Shown: positions 31,087 to 41,400 of the stretch, in pieces
Numbering within the stretch: position 1 is the stretch's first letter
How the letters are laid out: each line of letters opens with the position of its first letter
Assembly: GCA_951799405.1 (NCBI GenBank)
Contig: OX637334.1
Span: 12,214,001 to 12,278,000 of the forward strand
Source of the DNA: Agapetus fuscipes
Lineage: Eukaryota > Arthropoda > Insecta > Trichoptera > Glossosomatidae
DNA: 64,000 bases
Reading direction: 5' to 3'
The notes under the pieces: generated by a model
What the model was told of the DNA's origin: nothing
The model's input: the letters and a program-made list of their open reading frames with translations, nothing else
Database searches by the model: none
Position numbers and translations under genes: made by a program

Positions 31087-31604
31087 TTGTTAAAAAACGC
31101 CAGCCTAATTTAATCATAAAATACATTCCGGAAGAAATAACTGATTTACAGGAATGCGTAGAAATTATTAAAACTCAAAATTCTTTGAAGGAGGATGATA
31201 TTATTAAACCTCTTTTTATTTTCAAGAATAAGTTTAATTCTGGAAAAAATCTCGTAATAAGTTGTAACAAGGATACAAGAAATTTATTATTATTACAAAA
31301 AGTTAAAATGATGTGGTCGATCTGCAAAGTAGAAGACTTTGTACAAATTAAAAAGTGCTTAAAATGCCAAAAATATGGTCACACAACAAAATTTTGCACA
31401 AGTCAAGTTGAGTTTTGCGGCAAGTGTGCAGGAAGCCACTTGACTGAGAACTGCACATCTAATAAAAAAATATGTATAAATTGTTATCACTTGAATAAGA
31501 GAGACAAAGTTATCACATTTGAAGACCATGATACTTTGGATAAAATTGCATGCCATTCTTATTTAAATTATTATAAAAATTTCATGAATGATATTGATTT
31601 TTAA
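31084..31604 (+). pseudogene. R1-clade LINE ORF1 (Gag-like), 5'-truncated
   Basis: About 173 codons in frame to the stop at 31602-31604. The C-terminal half carries the three Cys/His zinc knuckles typical of R1, I and jockey-group ORF1 proteins: CLKCQKYGHTTKFC, CGKCAGSHLTENC and CINCYHLNKRDK. These proteins bind element RNA. The N-terminal region is missing and the frame runs by chance into the THTHTH reading of the (AC)n microsatellite, up to an ATG at 30987. The start is therefore not genuine. The ORF ends in a 19-nt A run and ORF2 begins 31 nt later, so ORF2 may be translated by reinitiation. Confidence 0.8.
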
Positions 31605-31635
31605 AAAAAAAAAAAAAAAATTTTGACGAATCAAA

Positions 31636-34600
31636 ATGATCAGAAACCAAAATATTGTAAATATATTACAAATTAATTGGGCTAAATCAAAAAAAGCTTC
31701 AGCTAATTTATTGGAATATATATCAAGAAACAATGTTGACATAATAGCTATTCAAGAACCCTATCTAATAAAAAATTCGTGTGCTGGTCTGACTAAAAAT
31801 TACATAATCCATCAGATTGGTTCCCTACCGAAAAAAGCAGTAGTACTGATTAATAACAATAATTTTAATACCATTTTACTAAGACAATATTCTAATGAAG
31901 TTAACATATGCGTTGAAGTCAATTACCTGAATGAATCATTTATTCTAATTAATAGTTACTTCAATATTTTGAACAATGTAGCTGATGATTTGGAGTGGAT
32001 AAAAAGAATACTCTTTGAACTGAAACACAAAAAAATTATAATTTGTATGGACTCAAACTCAAGATCGAAACTATGGTATGATAGTACAACAAATTCTAGA
32101 GGGAAAGTAATGGAAGACTTTATTTTTACCCAAAACTTATATTTGATTAATGAGCAAAAACACAGACCTACTTTTATTTCAAAAAATGGTCAAAGTAATA
32201 TAGATTTGACTATTTGTAATGATAAAGGCTTTAAACATATTTCTGATTGGAACATATCAATGGAAGAGAGTGCATCTGATCATAATTTTATAACATTGAA
32301 TTATCTCCTTACTGCTAATTCCAAGATTTGTCACAACATGAACATAACATGGAGATACTTAACAAATAAAGCTAAATGGAATGACTTTGAAAAAGTATTA
32401 AAAAAATGTACAATAGATTTAATTGGTCAAGATACAGATGATGCATTTTGTGCTTATTTAGATGAAATAAAAAATGTAAACTTAGCTACAGACAAGATTT
32501 TTAAGATTATTAACACAGCCTGCGATAAATGCATACCTAAAAAACATTCCAATTTCAAGAAAGTAAAGAGTAAACAACCCCCTTGGTGGAGTAATGATTT
32601 GGATGAATTGCGTAAGGAAGTGAATAAAATACGCAGAAAATACCAAAAGACCAAGGATACCAATATTAGAAAAAGAAGAAAAAATGAATGGTACTTATTA
32701 AAGAAAGAATATGAAAAAAAAATTAATAGTTCAAAGTTGGCATCATGGAAATCATTTTGCGAAAATATTCATGTGAACCAGCCTTGGCAAGCTTACAAGA
32801 TTGCTTCTGAAAAAATACTGCCGCTCCCGACACTGTCAACAGTCAAAAAGGATAATAATACTTACACTATTGGAATGAAGGATACTCTGCAATTCTTAAT
32901 GGAAAAGTTCTTTCCGCTTGATAATTATGCAACTGATAGTGCTGACAGCAAGGTATTGAGAGAATTGAGTACACATGATTATATTGCTGAGGATGATCTG
33001 GAATTTACGCAGGATGAGGTATATTCTGTAATCAAAGACTTTAACCCAACAAAAGCCCCAGGACATGATCAAATTAATGCAGATATACTTATCAAATACT
33101 TTGCTGTTTTCCCTAAAACTTTCACCATGATGTATAATATGTGCTTAAAACTAGGAAATTTTCCTGCAAAATGGAAAAAATCCTTCGTCAAAGTTATTAC
33201 TAAACCAGGAAAGGAAAACTTATTTGACCATTCTAAATTTAGACCGATCAGTTTACTATCAGAAGCTGGGAAGGTATTAGAAAAGCTTTTGATTAATAGA
33301 ATTTTGTATCACATGCACAACAATAATTTTTTAAGTGATAAACAATTTGGATTTAGACCTCAAACCAGCACAGTAGATGCTATTTTTAAAATCAAAACAA
33401 TGGCTGAAAATGCTGTTGATGCTAAGATGGATGTGTTAATTATATCACTTGACGTCAGGGGAGCTTTTGATGCCGCATGGTGGCCGGCCATATTGGCACA
33501 GCTTCGTATTAAAAAATGCCCAAAAAAATTATTTAATTTGACAAAAAGCTATTTCTATAATCGTTCTGCGGTTATAAAAAATAATAATACTTCTGTTAGT
33601 AGACGATGCACATTGGGTATTCCGCAAGGGTCTTGTTGTGGTCCAGGTTTTTGGGATATCATGTATGATTCCTTGGTTTCAATGGATTTTGGTCTGGATA
33701 GAGAGGTTGTGGCATTTGCGGATGATTTTGTGATCATAGTTTTTGGAAAAAATGGGTTAGAAATTCAAATAAAAGCAAATACAACGCTGTTACAAGTAAG
33801 TAAATGGGCCAATTTAAATAAAATTACTTTCGGAACAGATAAATCAAAAGCATTATTTATGTCTAACAAAAGAAAAAAAATTATTCCTAAAATATTTTTG
33901 GGATCGGAAACAATTAATTTGGTTGATAGTTTGAAATATTTGGGAGTGACGATCGACAAAAAAATGAACTGGAATCAACACATTGATAACATATCCCAGA
34001 AGACTGTGAACATAGCATATGGCCTAAGTAAAATGGCCAGAAATACGTGGGGCTTAAAACAAGAAGCTCTGGACCTCATTTACAAAGGAGCTATTGAACC
34101 AATGCTCACTTATGCGGCTCCTTGCTGGGCCATGGCTATTGAAAAGAAATACAACAAAACTAAACTCATTCGGGCACAAAGATTAATATTACTAAAAATT
34201 ATACGTGGTTATAGAACAATTTCTTATGAGGCTGCTTGTGTTTTGGCTAACAAGGTTCCAATTTGTATCAAGATTCAAGAAATTACAAAATTATTTATGA
34301 TTAAAAAAAATCTAATTCCTTGTACTTATAAACTTGAAAAACCATTGGAATATCATGAGTGGCAACATCCAGCAACATTTAAATTTCTTGTAAATTTTGA
34401 TTTAACAGATATTAGTTTTAATTACGAAATATTTACAGATGGTAGTAAATTGAATGGAAAAGTTGGATGTGCTTTTGTAGTTTTTAGAAAAACAATGGAA
34501 ATAAAAACAAGTAAATTTAAATTAAATGATATATGCTCTAATAACCAAGCAGAGCAAATTGCTATTGAAAAGGCGTTGGAATGGGTAATACATGAAGGAA

Positions 34601-35274
34601 TATCAAATGAAAAATTTTTCATTAAAACGGACAGTAGAATTACTTTAGAATCTTTCAATAATATTAAAAATAAGCAACCCATTATTTGTAGACTTCGAAA
34701 TTTATTAAATTACCTGTCAAAAGAAATTATGGTCAGACTGTCGTGGATCAAAGCCCACATTGGAATCTCGGGCAATGAAAGAGCCGACCAATTGGCCAAA
34801 GAGGCCACGGAGATCCATGATGGATCTGCCATTTATTGGGAGATTTCACTGGATTGCATGAAGGGGGTTTTAAAACGAGAATCTCTACATTCTTGGGAGG
34901 AAGTATGGGCTACTACAACCAAAGGTGCCCATACTAAAACCTACTTCCAGACTGTAGAGAACCGTAGGGGGGTGAAAAATTTGTGTTTGGATTTTAGTAT
35001 TACACAGCATTTGTCAGGCCATGGTAAATTTAGGGAGTATTTAAATCGCTTCAAAATTGTAGATAATCCAAATTGTAGTTGTGAAGATAATATCATTGAA
35101 AATTCAGACCATATACTTTTTTTTTGCAAAAATTATGACAATGTTCGGATACAATTTTATATAGAATGTATAACACTAGGATTGCCTTGGCCACCTCCAA
35201 AATATGAAATTTTACAGATTGAACTTAGACATTTATTTTTCAAATTTATACATAGAGTTGTTTTAAATGGGTAA
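31636..35274 (+). CDS. R1-clade LINE ORF2 (endonuclease, RT, RNase H)
   Basis: 1212 residues, uninterrupted. The apurinic-type endonuclease covers about 1-225, with LQINWAKSKKA near the start, IAIQEPYL, ICMDSNSRSKLW near 136 and SASDHNFITLN near 212. Reverse transcriptase spans about 470-760, with KAPGHDQINADIL, FRPISLLSEAGKVLEKLL, SLDVRGAFDAAWWPAIL, GIPQGSCCGPGFWDIM and the catalytic FADD at about 693. A type-I RNase H spans about 930-1055, with FTDGSKLNG, AEQIAIEKAL, KTDSR and HIGISGNERADQLAKEA giving the D-E-D-D-type residues. A C-terminal cysteine-histidine cluster (CSCEDNIIENSDHILFFC) lies near 1147. The DxxGAFDxAWWPAIL block is characteristic of R1-clade RT. The domain set is complete and no catalytic residue is visibly lost. 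Confidence 0.92.
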   Translation: MIRNQNIVNILQINWAKSKKASANLLEYISRNNVDIIAIQEPYLIKNSCAGLTKNYIIHQIGSLPKKAVVLINNNNFNTILLRQYSNEVNICVEVNYLNESFILINSYFNILNNVADDLEWIKRILFELKHKKIIICMDSNSRSKLWYDSTTNSRGKVMEDFIFTQNLYLINEQKHRPTFISKNGQSNIDLTICNDKGFKHISDWNISMEESASDHNFITLNYLLTANSKICHNMNITWRYLTNKAKWNDFEKVLKKCTIDLIGQDTDDAFCAYLDEIKNVNLATDKIFKIINTACDKCIPKKHSNFKKVKSKQPPWWSNDLDELRKEVNKIRRKYQKTKDTNIRKRRKNEWYLLKKEYEKKINSSKLASWKSFCENIHVNQPWQAYKIASEKILPLPTLSTVKKDNNTYTIGMKDTLQFLMEKFFPLDNYATDSADSKVLRELSTHDYIAEDDLEFTQDEVYSVIKDFNPTKAPGHDQINADILIKYFAVFPKTFTMMYNMCLKLGNFPAKWKKSFVKVITKPGKENLFDHSKFRPISLLSEAGKVLEKLLINRILYHMHNNNFLSDKQFGFRPQTSTVDAIFKIKTMAENAVDAKMDVLIISLDVRGAFDAAWWPAILAQLRIKKCPKKLFNLTKSYFYNRSAVIKNNNTSVSRRCTLGIPQGSCCGPGFWDIMYDSLVSMDFGLDREVVAFADDFVIIVFGKNGLEIQIKANTTLLQVSKWANLNKITFGTDKSKALFMSNKRKKIIPKIFLGSETINLVDSLKYLGVTIDKKMNWNQHIDNISQKTVNIAYGLSKMARNTWGLKQEALDLIYKGAIEPMLTYAAPCWAMAIEKKYNKTKLIRAQRLILLKIIRGYRTISYEAACVLANKVPICIKIQEITKLFMIKKNLIPCTYKLEKPLEYHEWQHPATFKFLVNFDLTDISFNYEIFTDGSKLNGKVGCAFVVFRKTMEIKTSKFKLNDICSNNQAEQIAIEKALEWVIHEGISNEKFFIKTDSRITLESFNNIKNKQPIICRLRNLLNYLSKEIMVRLSWIKAHIGISGNERADQLAKEATEIHDGSAIYWEISLDCMKGVLKRESLHSWEEVWATTTKGAHTKTYFQTVENRRGVKNLCLDFSITQHLSGHGKFREYLNRFKIVDNPNCSCEDNIIENSDHILFFCKNYDNVRIQFYIECITLGLPWPPPKYEILQIELRHLFFKFIHRVVLNG

Positions 35275-35502
35275 ATATAGCTTCAAATATAAATTTAATT
35301 CTTAGATAAAGATAATAAGAGTGTAGTGTATAACAAAAAAAAAAAAAAAAAAAAAAGAATGTATAATTATTATTTTGTAAAATTTTATTTAAAGTGTGGT
35401 ATACTATTATAAGTGGTACACACGAATAAACTCCCCCCCATTAGGGTTACTAATGGGGGGAATAAAAAAAAAAAAAAAAAATAAAAAAATAAAAAAAAAA
35501 AA

Positions 35503-35505
<3 letters not shown>
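35275..35505 (+). other. R1-clade LINE 3' UTR, A-rich tail
   Basis: Contains an internal A run (about 35335-35356), the hairpin at 35434-35460 and an A-rich tail (35463-35505, with interspersed T) that meets (CA)n directly. No ORF. Confidence 0.75.
35434..35460 (+). other. Perfect 11-bp hairpin at the 3' end of the LINE
   Basis: CCCCCCATTAG (35434-35444) pairs perfectly with CTAATGGGGGG (35450-35460) around a GGTTA loop, two bases before the A-rich tail. 3'-terminal stem-loops are recognised by the reverse transcriptase of some LINEs, so this may be the RT recognition element. That role is inferred from position only. Confidence 0.7.

Positions 35506-35582
<77 letters not shown>
35506..35582 (+). 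repeat. (CA)n microsatellite, right side of the LINE
   Basis: About 75 bp of CA with one CAGACA interruption, followed by TATAGACGGACG of the modular repeat. It is the right half of the insertion target. Confidence 0.95.
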
Positions 35583-35586
<4 letters not shown>

Positions 35587-35720
35587 GACGGACGATAGTG
35601 ATTTTTGGCATGTCCTGCACCAGGACAACTCGTTTCCGTGAAAACCTCGAAAAAAAAAATCACACCAAATCAATACTTTCTTTATAGCCTTCAGCTATAG
35701 CAAGAAAGTACAAATATTTG
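35583..35720 (+). repeat. Modular AT-rich repeat, right side of the LINE
   Basis: AGACGGACG, GGCATGTCCTGCACCAGG, AACTCGTTTCCGTGAAAACC and TATAGCAAGAAAGTA match 9222-9358 closely. They complete the copy begun at 27481 and 30205. Confidence 0.8.
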
Positions 35721-36015
35721 TATCTGATCATAATCAAAAAGATTCACATTCATGCGCTGACATTAGGTCCTTACCTATGAAATCGGCGTTTTGGATGGGA
35801 GGAACAAAAAGCCCTTTTTTTTTTAATCTATCTATCTATCTACTTCTATCTTGATAAATTGTCTAATGTTGACATTTTTCCTTCTTCTTGTATCAAACTC
35901 CGAGTTCACCTAGACAGTTGTCTGACTATGAAAGTTCAAATAAGTAAGACCGTTAGTTCGAGTTTCTACGGATTACGGCAAATCAAGCTTGTTAATAACT
36001 GTCTACCAATGGAAA
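35721..36015. other. No gene recognised
   Basis: Short AT-rich stretch with a small (TCTA)n run at about 35828-35845. Nothing else was seen. Confidence 0.4.
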
Positions 36016-36540
36016 AAAGGAAAGCTTAAGTAAATGCATTTGTGGTATCAAAAATAGACTACTGCAATAGCTTTTATGCAGGCCAACCAAAATGTCTATT
36101 GAATAGGCTACAATTGATTGTAAATGCGTGCGCTCGCATGATTTCTGGTCAGTCGAAATTTACACACATTACTCCTCTTCTCCAGAAGCTTCACTGGCTC
36201 CGTATACCGGAGCGCATCGAGTTCAAAGTGTGCACGATGGTCCACAAAGCTTTATTTGGAAAAACACCCAAATATCTCGCTGATTTAATCAAACCAGTCA
36301 CCCTCGGCAAAAAAAAGCCTTACACTGCGCTCGGCTGAGACTGGAGCCAAATCAAGGATTGAAGAACCTATTAGAAGAGTTAACACAATATTTGGAGAGC
36401 GTGCATTTGCAGTTGCTGGCCCTCTGGCCTGGAACCACCTGCCACATCATGTGAGAGAGCTAGAGGACCATGAAAAGTTCCGGAATGCACTGAAGACAAG
36501 CAAATTTCTGGCATCGTTTGCACCAGCGCCCTTGGAGTGA
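36016..36540 (+). pseudogene. CR1/L2-like LINE, C-terminal RT fragment
   Basis: The first frame gives SKIDYCNSFYAGQPKCLLNR, then ITPLLQKLHWLRIPERIEF and VHKALFGKTPKYLADLI. A shifted frame from about 36335 gives RAFAVAGPLAWNHLPHHVRE and ends FLASFAPAPLE, stop. This is the classic C-terminal region of CR1/L2-group non-LTR retrotransposons ('IDYCNSLLAGLP...ITPVLKELHWLPV...WNSLP'). The catalytic RT is absent and a frameshift separates the two halves, so it is a dead 5'-truncated copy. It is followed by ~50 bp of 3' UTR and a long (TCTA)n array. Confidence 0.85.
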
Positions 36541-36592
36541 CTACATCACGAAACGGCGCTATAAAGAAATCATCAACTCAACATTATCATCA

Positions 36593-36620
36593 TATCTATC
36601 TATCTATCTATCTATCTACT

Positions 36621-36681
<61 letters not shown>

Positions 36682-36682
36682 A

Positions 36683-36744
<62 letters not shown>

Positions 36745-36746
36745 CT

Positions 36747-36806
<60 letters not shown>
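36593..36806 (+). repeat. (TCTA)n microsatellite after the CR1/L2 fragment
   Basis: About 210 bp of ATCT/TCTA with a few TACTTC or TATATC interruptions. It may have grown from the tandem tail of the LINE. A similar array at 39968-40126 is followed by the same downstream sequence (TATAAAATTCAACGG). The ~100-aa 'YLSI' ORFs are microsatellite translations. Confidence 0.95.
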
Positions 36807-36935
36807 CTATTCTATAAAATTCAACGGCCTCTCAATACAAAATAAATGTGCGTTAATGGATGAAAAACTGAAGAACTCCTGAACAGAAGCACGTCATATT
36901 CACAACAAATATTGTTCAGACCTTCGGATGTGCAT
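36807..36935 (+). repeat. ~235-bp repeat following (TCTA)n, left part
   Basis: CTATAAAATTCAACGGCCTC to CTTCGGATGTGCAT. It continues at 39632-39735 and has an uninterrupted copy at 40126-40357. It serves as the target of the hAT-like element. Confidence 0.8.
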
Positions 36936-39623
36936 TAGAGTGGAGTGAAATGTCTTTTTTCGTTTTATCGAACACAAATAGCGAAGAAAAGGTGCCTTTT
37001 AGGATCAAATTTACTTATTCGAAAACATACTTAAGTAAAAATGAGAGGATCTTTCCGCACAACGCCATCGAATGTTATGTTAAAAAGTAATTTTAAGCTC
37101 ATGTTTGACGCTGTTAAAAAATATTTAAAAATATTTTTTGCCATTTATATTTGCTTAATTCATTATTTCTGAAACGTTCAGTTCTTCAGATGACTACAAT
37201 CGCATATAAGGAAGAAATTTCTGAAAAAAAAAAGTTCACTTTTTGACCTCCCTACAGTATTGAGGAAACGTTACAGGTATGGAGTGTCAAGCAGGGCAAT
37301 AACTCCAATTGCATAATATGTTTCGTTTGATATTAAGGCTGATGCCCCTTTTTATATTAATGTATTTAATAAGACACAAGACAAAGGGAGAAAACTTTGT
37401 AAGGAAAGTCATACATTGATGGAAGAGATTTTTCATAAAATATCAGCATTGTACTGGAATGTAAGAAAGAAACATGAAATATTCCTGAAAAAACGGTAAA
37501 TGCTACAAAAAAATAGATTTAAGAGCACATTATGCTAATTAAAGAGACGGGGTCTATTTACGGGGGATACCTAGTACCTAAGATGGGCTCAGCGAAACAT
37601 TTTTCAGATGAAATATTTCTCAACGTACCCTGATGGCAATCGATTGTGATGGACCAAATGTTAACACCGGAAATAATGGTGAAATCATCAGACTGCTTAA
37701 AAAAGACTTAAAGACCACTGCAATGGATAATTTGTAAACAACAACATATGAATGAACTATCATTGAGAACTTTTGTTTCTTTATATGGATGGGTGTACTT
37801 CCGGACCTAAGTCTTACATTGGACCACTGAGAAAAGCTCCCGAAACTTGCGAAAAATTGCCTATTAAAATAATTCAACGAATTGAAGTACAAACGTTTAC
37901 AAAAATTACCCAAAAATTGAGAACAGACCAACCGTATTTGCACATGACATTACGTCAGCAGTAACAACAAACGATTTTCCTAAAGATCTGACAAAAAGAT
38001 CTCCAGGCCAGATTTTACACGTTCTTTGGCTTACACAAGCCAACCAAATACTACGTCTGTATGTAGCAACGGAATCACCGTCGGAAACTTTGACAACTCT
38101 AGCTGCTTTTGTGATAAAAGTGTATCCTCCATCATAGGCTCTTATAAAAATAATTGTTCATGTAAATATGACTCATATCATTTTTTTTCATCATTTTGGC
38201 CTCGAAATATTTGCTAGATATCAAAAAAGTACAAGATTCAGTCTTTGGAAAACATAGCTCTTTTAGGCATTCGGAAAGTATGTTATTAGCGATGATTATC
38301 GGCAAAAACAAACTCATTAAAGAATTCACAACATGACGTAGCTTAAAGGCACGCAAAATATCAAATATCTCACACAATGACTTTCAAGAGGCCTGAAATA
38401 TATTTCAATGCTGCAACTTAAGTTGATCTAATAAGATATTAGGAAAATACCTATTAATGAGCCTCTTTTAGAAAAAAAATATTCGATGAGAAAGTTCAAT
38501 CTAGTGGTGACAGTGACATGCATTTTTTACAGATCCCATGTAAGGTAGTAATAAATTTCCGAATAAATAGTTTCTCCCATTCCTTTAAAATAACTCATTT
38601 GCTATTGACTGAAGTGCTAACGAGGGCTCCAATCGAATTTAAATTTTGAATTTTAAATCTGAAGATTAAGATTAAATGTTTTTTTTTACCATATATTGCC
38701 TACCCATAAGACTAATGTGCCCGTATGGGATGCACGCCCCTGCTCTCATGCTATACTTAGGCCCTGTATTTTGAAGTATCGTAAAGTTAACTAAAATGCA
38801 ATTTTAGTTAAATCATCATAATATTTCACTCACCGAATTTCGGCAGTAAATATTTAGTAACTTTAACTTTCGATTTTCAAGATGGCGGCGCTTCACTGAC
38901 AGCCGCTGTTCTTTTTTGATGTAAGGATACATCAAAATTGTTGCAAACTGAACATTTTTTGTCTCGTTTTTTAGCTTAATGAAGTTTGGGCATGTGATTT
39001 TTATGAATAGTTGTTTGTTTTAAAGCTTTTGAATGGCATTTTTATTCTTTCCAAAATTTGGGGGCGTGGCTTCATACTTCGGTAATGTTCGGTTTTAGTT
39101 AACTCGAGATTGAGTATTTTGAATAAAAGTTGAAGTAATAGTTAACTAAAATATTACTACACTTCAATATACCGGGCCTTAGGCAGTTGAAAGAGCAGTG
39201 AAAATAACAAGAAAAGCTGCTTTGAGCCAATGTACCAAAAATTTAGATTTGTGGCTAGAAGGAGCATAATGCCGAAAATTAAAAAAAAGGCAATTTTCAA
39301 GCAAAATGTTTTTTTTTTTTTTATAAAACCTGTACTTTTTTCTTCTTGTATTGTTTTGGAATGTACGAATAAATGCTTGTAGTACTTTTATTTTAATTTT
39401 TTACACCTTGACTAACTTTATTCAGCTCAATATTGAGCTGGAGCTATGTTACAAATTTTCAACAAAAACATAAACTTTAAAGTCAGTGTGCGGGAAGAAG
39501 GAATTTTTTGAAAAATCTGATTTTTTTTCTTTATTTTTTATTTCATAAATGGCACAAAAAAAATGGTATATGGTTTTGAAAAAAAAAAAAAAAAAAAATC
39601 TCATACAAGATCACTCCACTCTA
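36936..39623 (+). mobile_element. hAT-like DNA transposon, 8-bp target duplication ATGTGCAT
   Basis: The left end is TAGAGTGGAGTGAAATG and the right end, reverse-complemented, is TAGAGTGGAGTGATCTTG, giving a 13-bp TIR. ATGTGCAT flanks both sides (36928-36935 and 39624-39631). An empty site is preserved in the paralogous repeat at 40126-40357 (GGGATGTGCTTCCTCATC). An 8-bp duplication indicates hAT or the P superfamily. TIR initials and length fit hAT better. The interior has a decayed transposase-like gene and A-rich runs near the right end. Confidence 0.85.
37635..38400 (+). pseudogene. Decayed transposase-like gene
   Basis: Several frames must be combined. DGPNVNTGNNGEIIRLLKK (from about 37650), MDGCTSGPKSYIGPLRKAP followed by ETCEKLPI (from about 37783), LWLTQANQILRLYVATESPS (from about 38020) and GKYVISDDYR-type sequence occur in the right order, separated by stops and shifts. 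The order and motifs resemble a family of uncharacterised insect transposon proteins ('CDGTxVNTGxxGGIIRLLE ... GPIGKxxxxCExLPV ... WLTxANRILRLYVATExPS'). The gene is clearly dead. Its superfamily name is not certain. Confidence 0.6.
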
Positions 39624-39631
39624 ATGTGCAT

Positions 39632-39963
39632 CCTCATCATTAAAAGATTTTAAGTTGTTGTTTTTTAAATAAATAAACATGATCGATCACAACCCCTTTT
39701 TCTGTAAAACCTATGCGTGAAACAAAACTTATTTTGACATTCGAATTTCAAATAAATTGCCAGCACTTCAACATAGGCTTCAAAGTTGCCATACAACTCG
39801 ATTCTTTTTCGGTTGAATTCCGTTGAGTACCTACCTATATTCTTTATTTATTGCAAAATTATACTTCAACCAGTTATAACATGTATTTTTTAGAAATAAT
39901 TACGATCGATTTGGTCAACTTTTTATATGAAACCGTACTTTTTGCGGCATTTAATTTTTTTAA

Positions 39964-39967
<4 letters not shown>
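39632..39967 (+). repeat. ~235-bp repeat, right part, then unassigned AT-rich sequence
   Basis: CCTCATCATTAAAAGATTTT to CCTATGCGTGAAACAAAAC matches 40250-40350. From about 39736 to 39967 nothing is assigned. Confidence 0.65.
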
Positions 39968-39996
<29 letters not shown>

Positions 39997-40033
39997 CTTC
40001 TATCTATCTATCTATCTTCTATCTATCTATCTT

Positions 40034-40097
<64 letters not shown>

Positions 40098-40126
40098 CTA
40101 TCTATCTATCTATCTATCTATCTACT
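39968..40126 (+). repeat. (TCTA)n microsatellite
   Basis: About 160 bp of TCTA/ATCT with small interruptions, followed by TTTATAAAATTCAACGG as at the array at 36593-36806. No LINE coding sequence precedes this copy. Confidence 0.95.
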
Positions 40127-40357
40127 ACTTTATAAAATTCAACGGTCTCCCCATACAAAATAATTGTGCGTTAATGGCATTCAAACTGAAGAACTCCTGA
40201 ACAGATGCACGTCATATTCACAACAAATATTGTTCAGGACTTGGGATGTGCTTCCTCATCATTAATAGATTTTAAATTGTTGTTTTTTATAAAAATAAAC
40301 ATGATCGATCACAACACCTTTTTATGTAAAACCTATGCGTGAAACAAAACTCATATT
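40127..40357 (+). repeat. ~235-bp repeat, uninterrupted copy (empty site)
   Basis: Matches 36811-36935 joined to 39632-39735. At the junction it reads GGGATGTGCTTCCTCATC with no insert. Confidence 0.8.
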
Positions 40358-40399
40358 GACAGCATATAAACAGCCTAGGGGAAAACCATAACACGACAC

Positions 40400-41400
40400 C
40401 TGAGGCCCAACAAGTCAACCAGATCTGGACAAGCCAAAAAACTGCAATAATAACCAGTGCTACCGAAACCGTTGGTTACATGCCACCAGTCAAGAGAACA
40501 GACTGATTTGATACAGACTGTCATGAGGCAACTAGGAAGAAAAATGAGGCATATCAAAAAATTATTTCTGGCCACTGTACCCGTGGTACAAAAGAGACGT
40601 ACAAGAGACTTAGACGAGAGGAAAAACGACTACACAGGAAAAAAAAGCGAGAGTACCTCAAACTTGAGGTAAAACAGCTACAAGGTTATTATTCATCCAA
40701 CCAAAATAAACTGTTTTACCGAAAAGTAAATAACATGAGGAAAGAATTCAAGCCACGTAAAACCATGTGTAAAGATAAGAGTGGAAATATACTTACTCAA
40801 CGTGGGCAGATCCTGGAACGCTGGATGGAACACTTTGACGAACTACTCAACAAATCCAGGGACCCCACCAACAGTGAAGACCCCACTAATACATCACCTC
40901 TGTACTCTAGTGAAGATAACGAAAGTCGGGAGTCACCTACTATTGGTGAAGTAAAGGATGCCATCAAGAAACTGAAGAACAACAAAGCACCAGGAATGGA
41001 TAACTTACCAACAGAGCTCTTCAAACAAGGAGGAGACCACCTACATAGACACCTTCATTATCTTATAAAAAACATATGGACTACTGAAACAATGCCCCAA
41101 AAATGGAACGAGGGAATTCTATGCCCACTACATAAAAAAGGAATGACCAGATGGAATGCAGCAACTATAGAGAAATAACTCTGCTGAATTCAGCTTACAA
41201 AATCCTCTCAGCCATTATATTCAGGAGGCTAGAGCCATATGTGGAGGCGAAACTCGGTGAGTACCAGGCTGGCTTCCGACGAGGAAAATCTTGTGTCAAC
41301 CAAATATTTATCCTAAAACAAATTCTACAAAAGACAATGGAATTCAACGTCCCGACCTACCACTTGTTTGTATCATAAAAGACTTTGACCGAATTCATTG
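40400..41400 (+). pseudogene. RTE-type LINE fragment (linker and N-terminal RT)
   Basis: The frame at 40735-41178 gives KDKSGNILTQRGQILERWME, IKKLKNNKAPGMDNLPTELF and WNEGILCPLHKKGM. A shift leads to 41151-41378 with CSNYREITLLNSAYKILSAI, GEYQAGFRRGKSCVNQIF and ILKQILQKT, which ends before the catalytic YADD block. This is RTE (BovB-like) RT sequence. It is clearly different from the RTE-like elements at 20.9, 45.9 and 53.2 kb, so it is a separate lineage. Upstream, 40560-40735 carries the basic linker in another frame. The fragment is truncated at both ends and has at least two frameshifts. Confidence 0.8.

Larger units (their letters stand above)
31084..35505 (+). mobile_element. R1-clade (Mino-like) LINE in an (AC)n target, 5'-truncated
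   Basis: Partial ORF1, complete ORF2, a 3' UTR with a hairpin and an A-rich tail lie between (AC)n at 30998-31083 and (CA)n at 35506-35580. Outside the microsatellites the flanks join into one copy of the modular repeat (compare 9122-9370), so the LINE inserted into the microsatellite. R1-clade families that target (AC)n or (ACAY)n, called Mino and Waldo, are known from insects. The RNase H domain and cysteine-rich gag fit this clade. The intact ORF2 suggests a recent insertion. Truncation inside ORF1 means this copy alone is incomplete. Confidence 0.85.

Noticed and set aside
35385..35673. Cys/Val-rich and Thr/His-rich ORFs across (CA)n (also 30800-31126)
   Set aside because: Microsatellite translations without their own coding signal.
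36518..36845. 'YLSIYLSI' ORFs of ~100 codons (also at 39851-40163)
   Set aside because: They are translations of (TCTA)n microsatellites.
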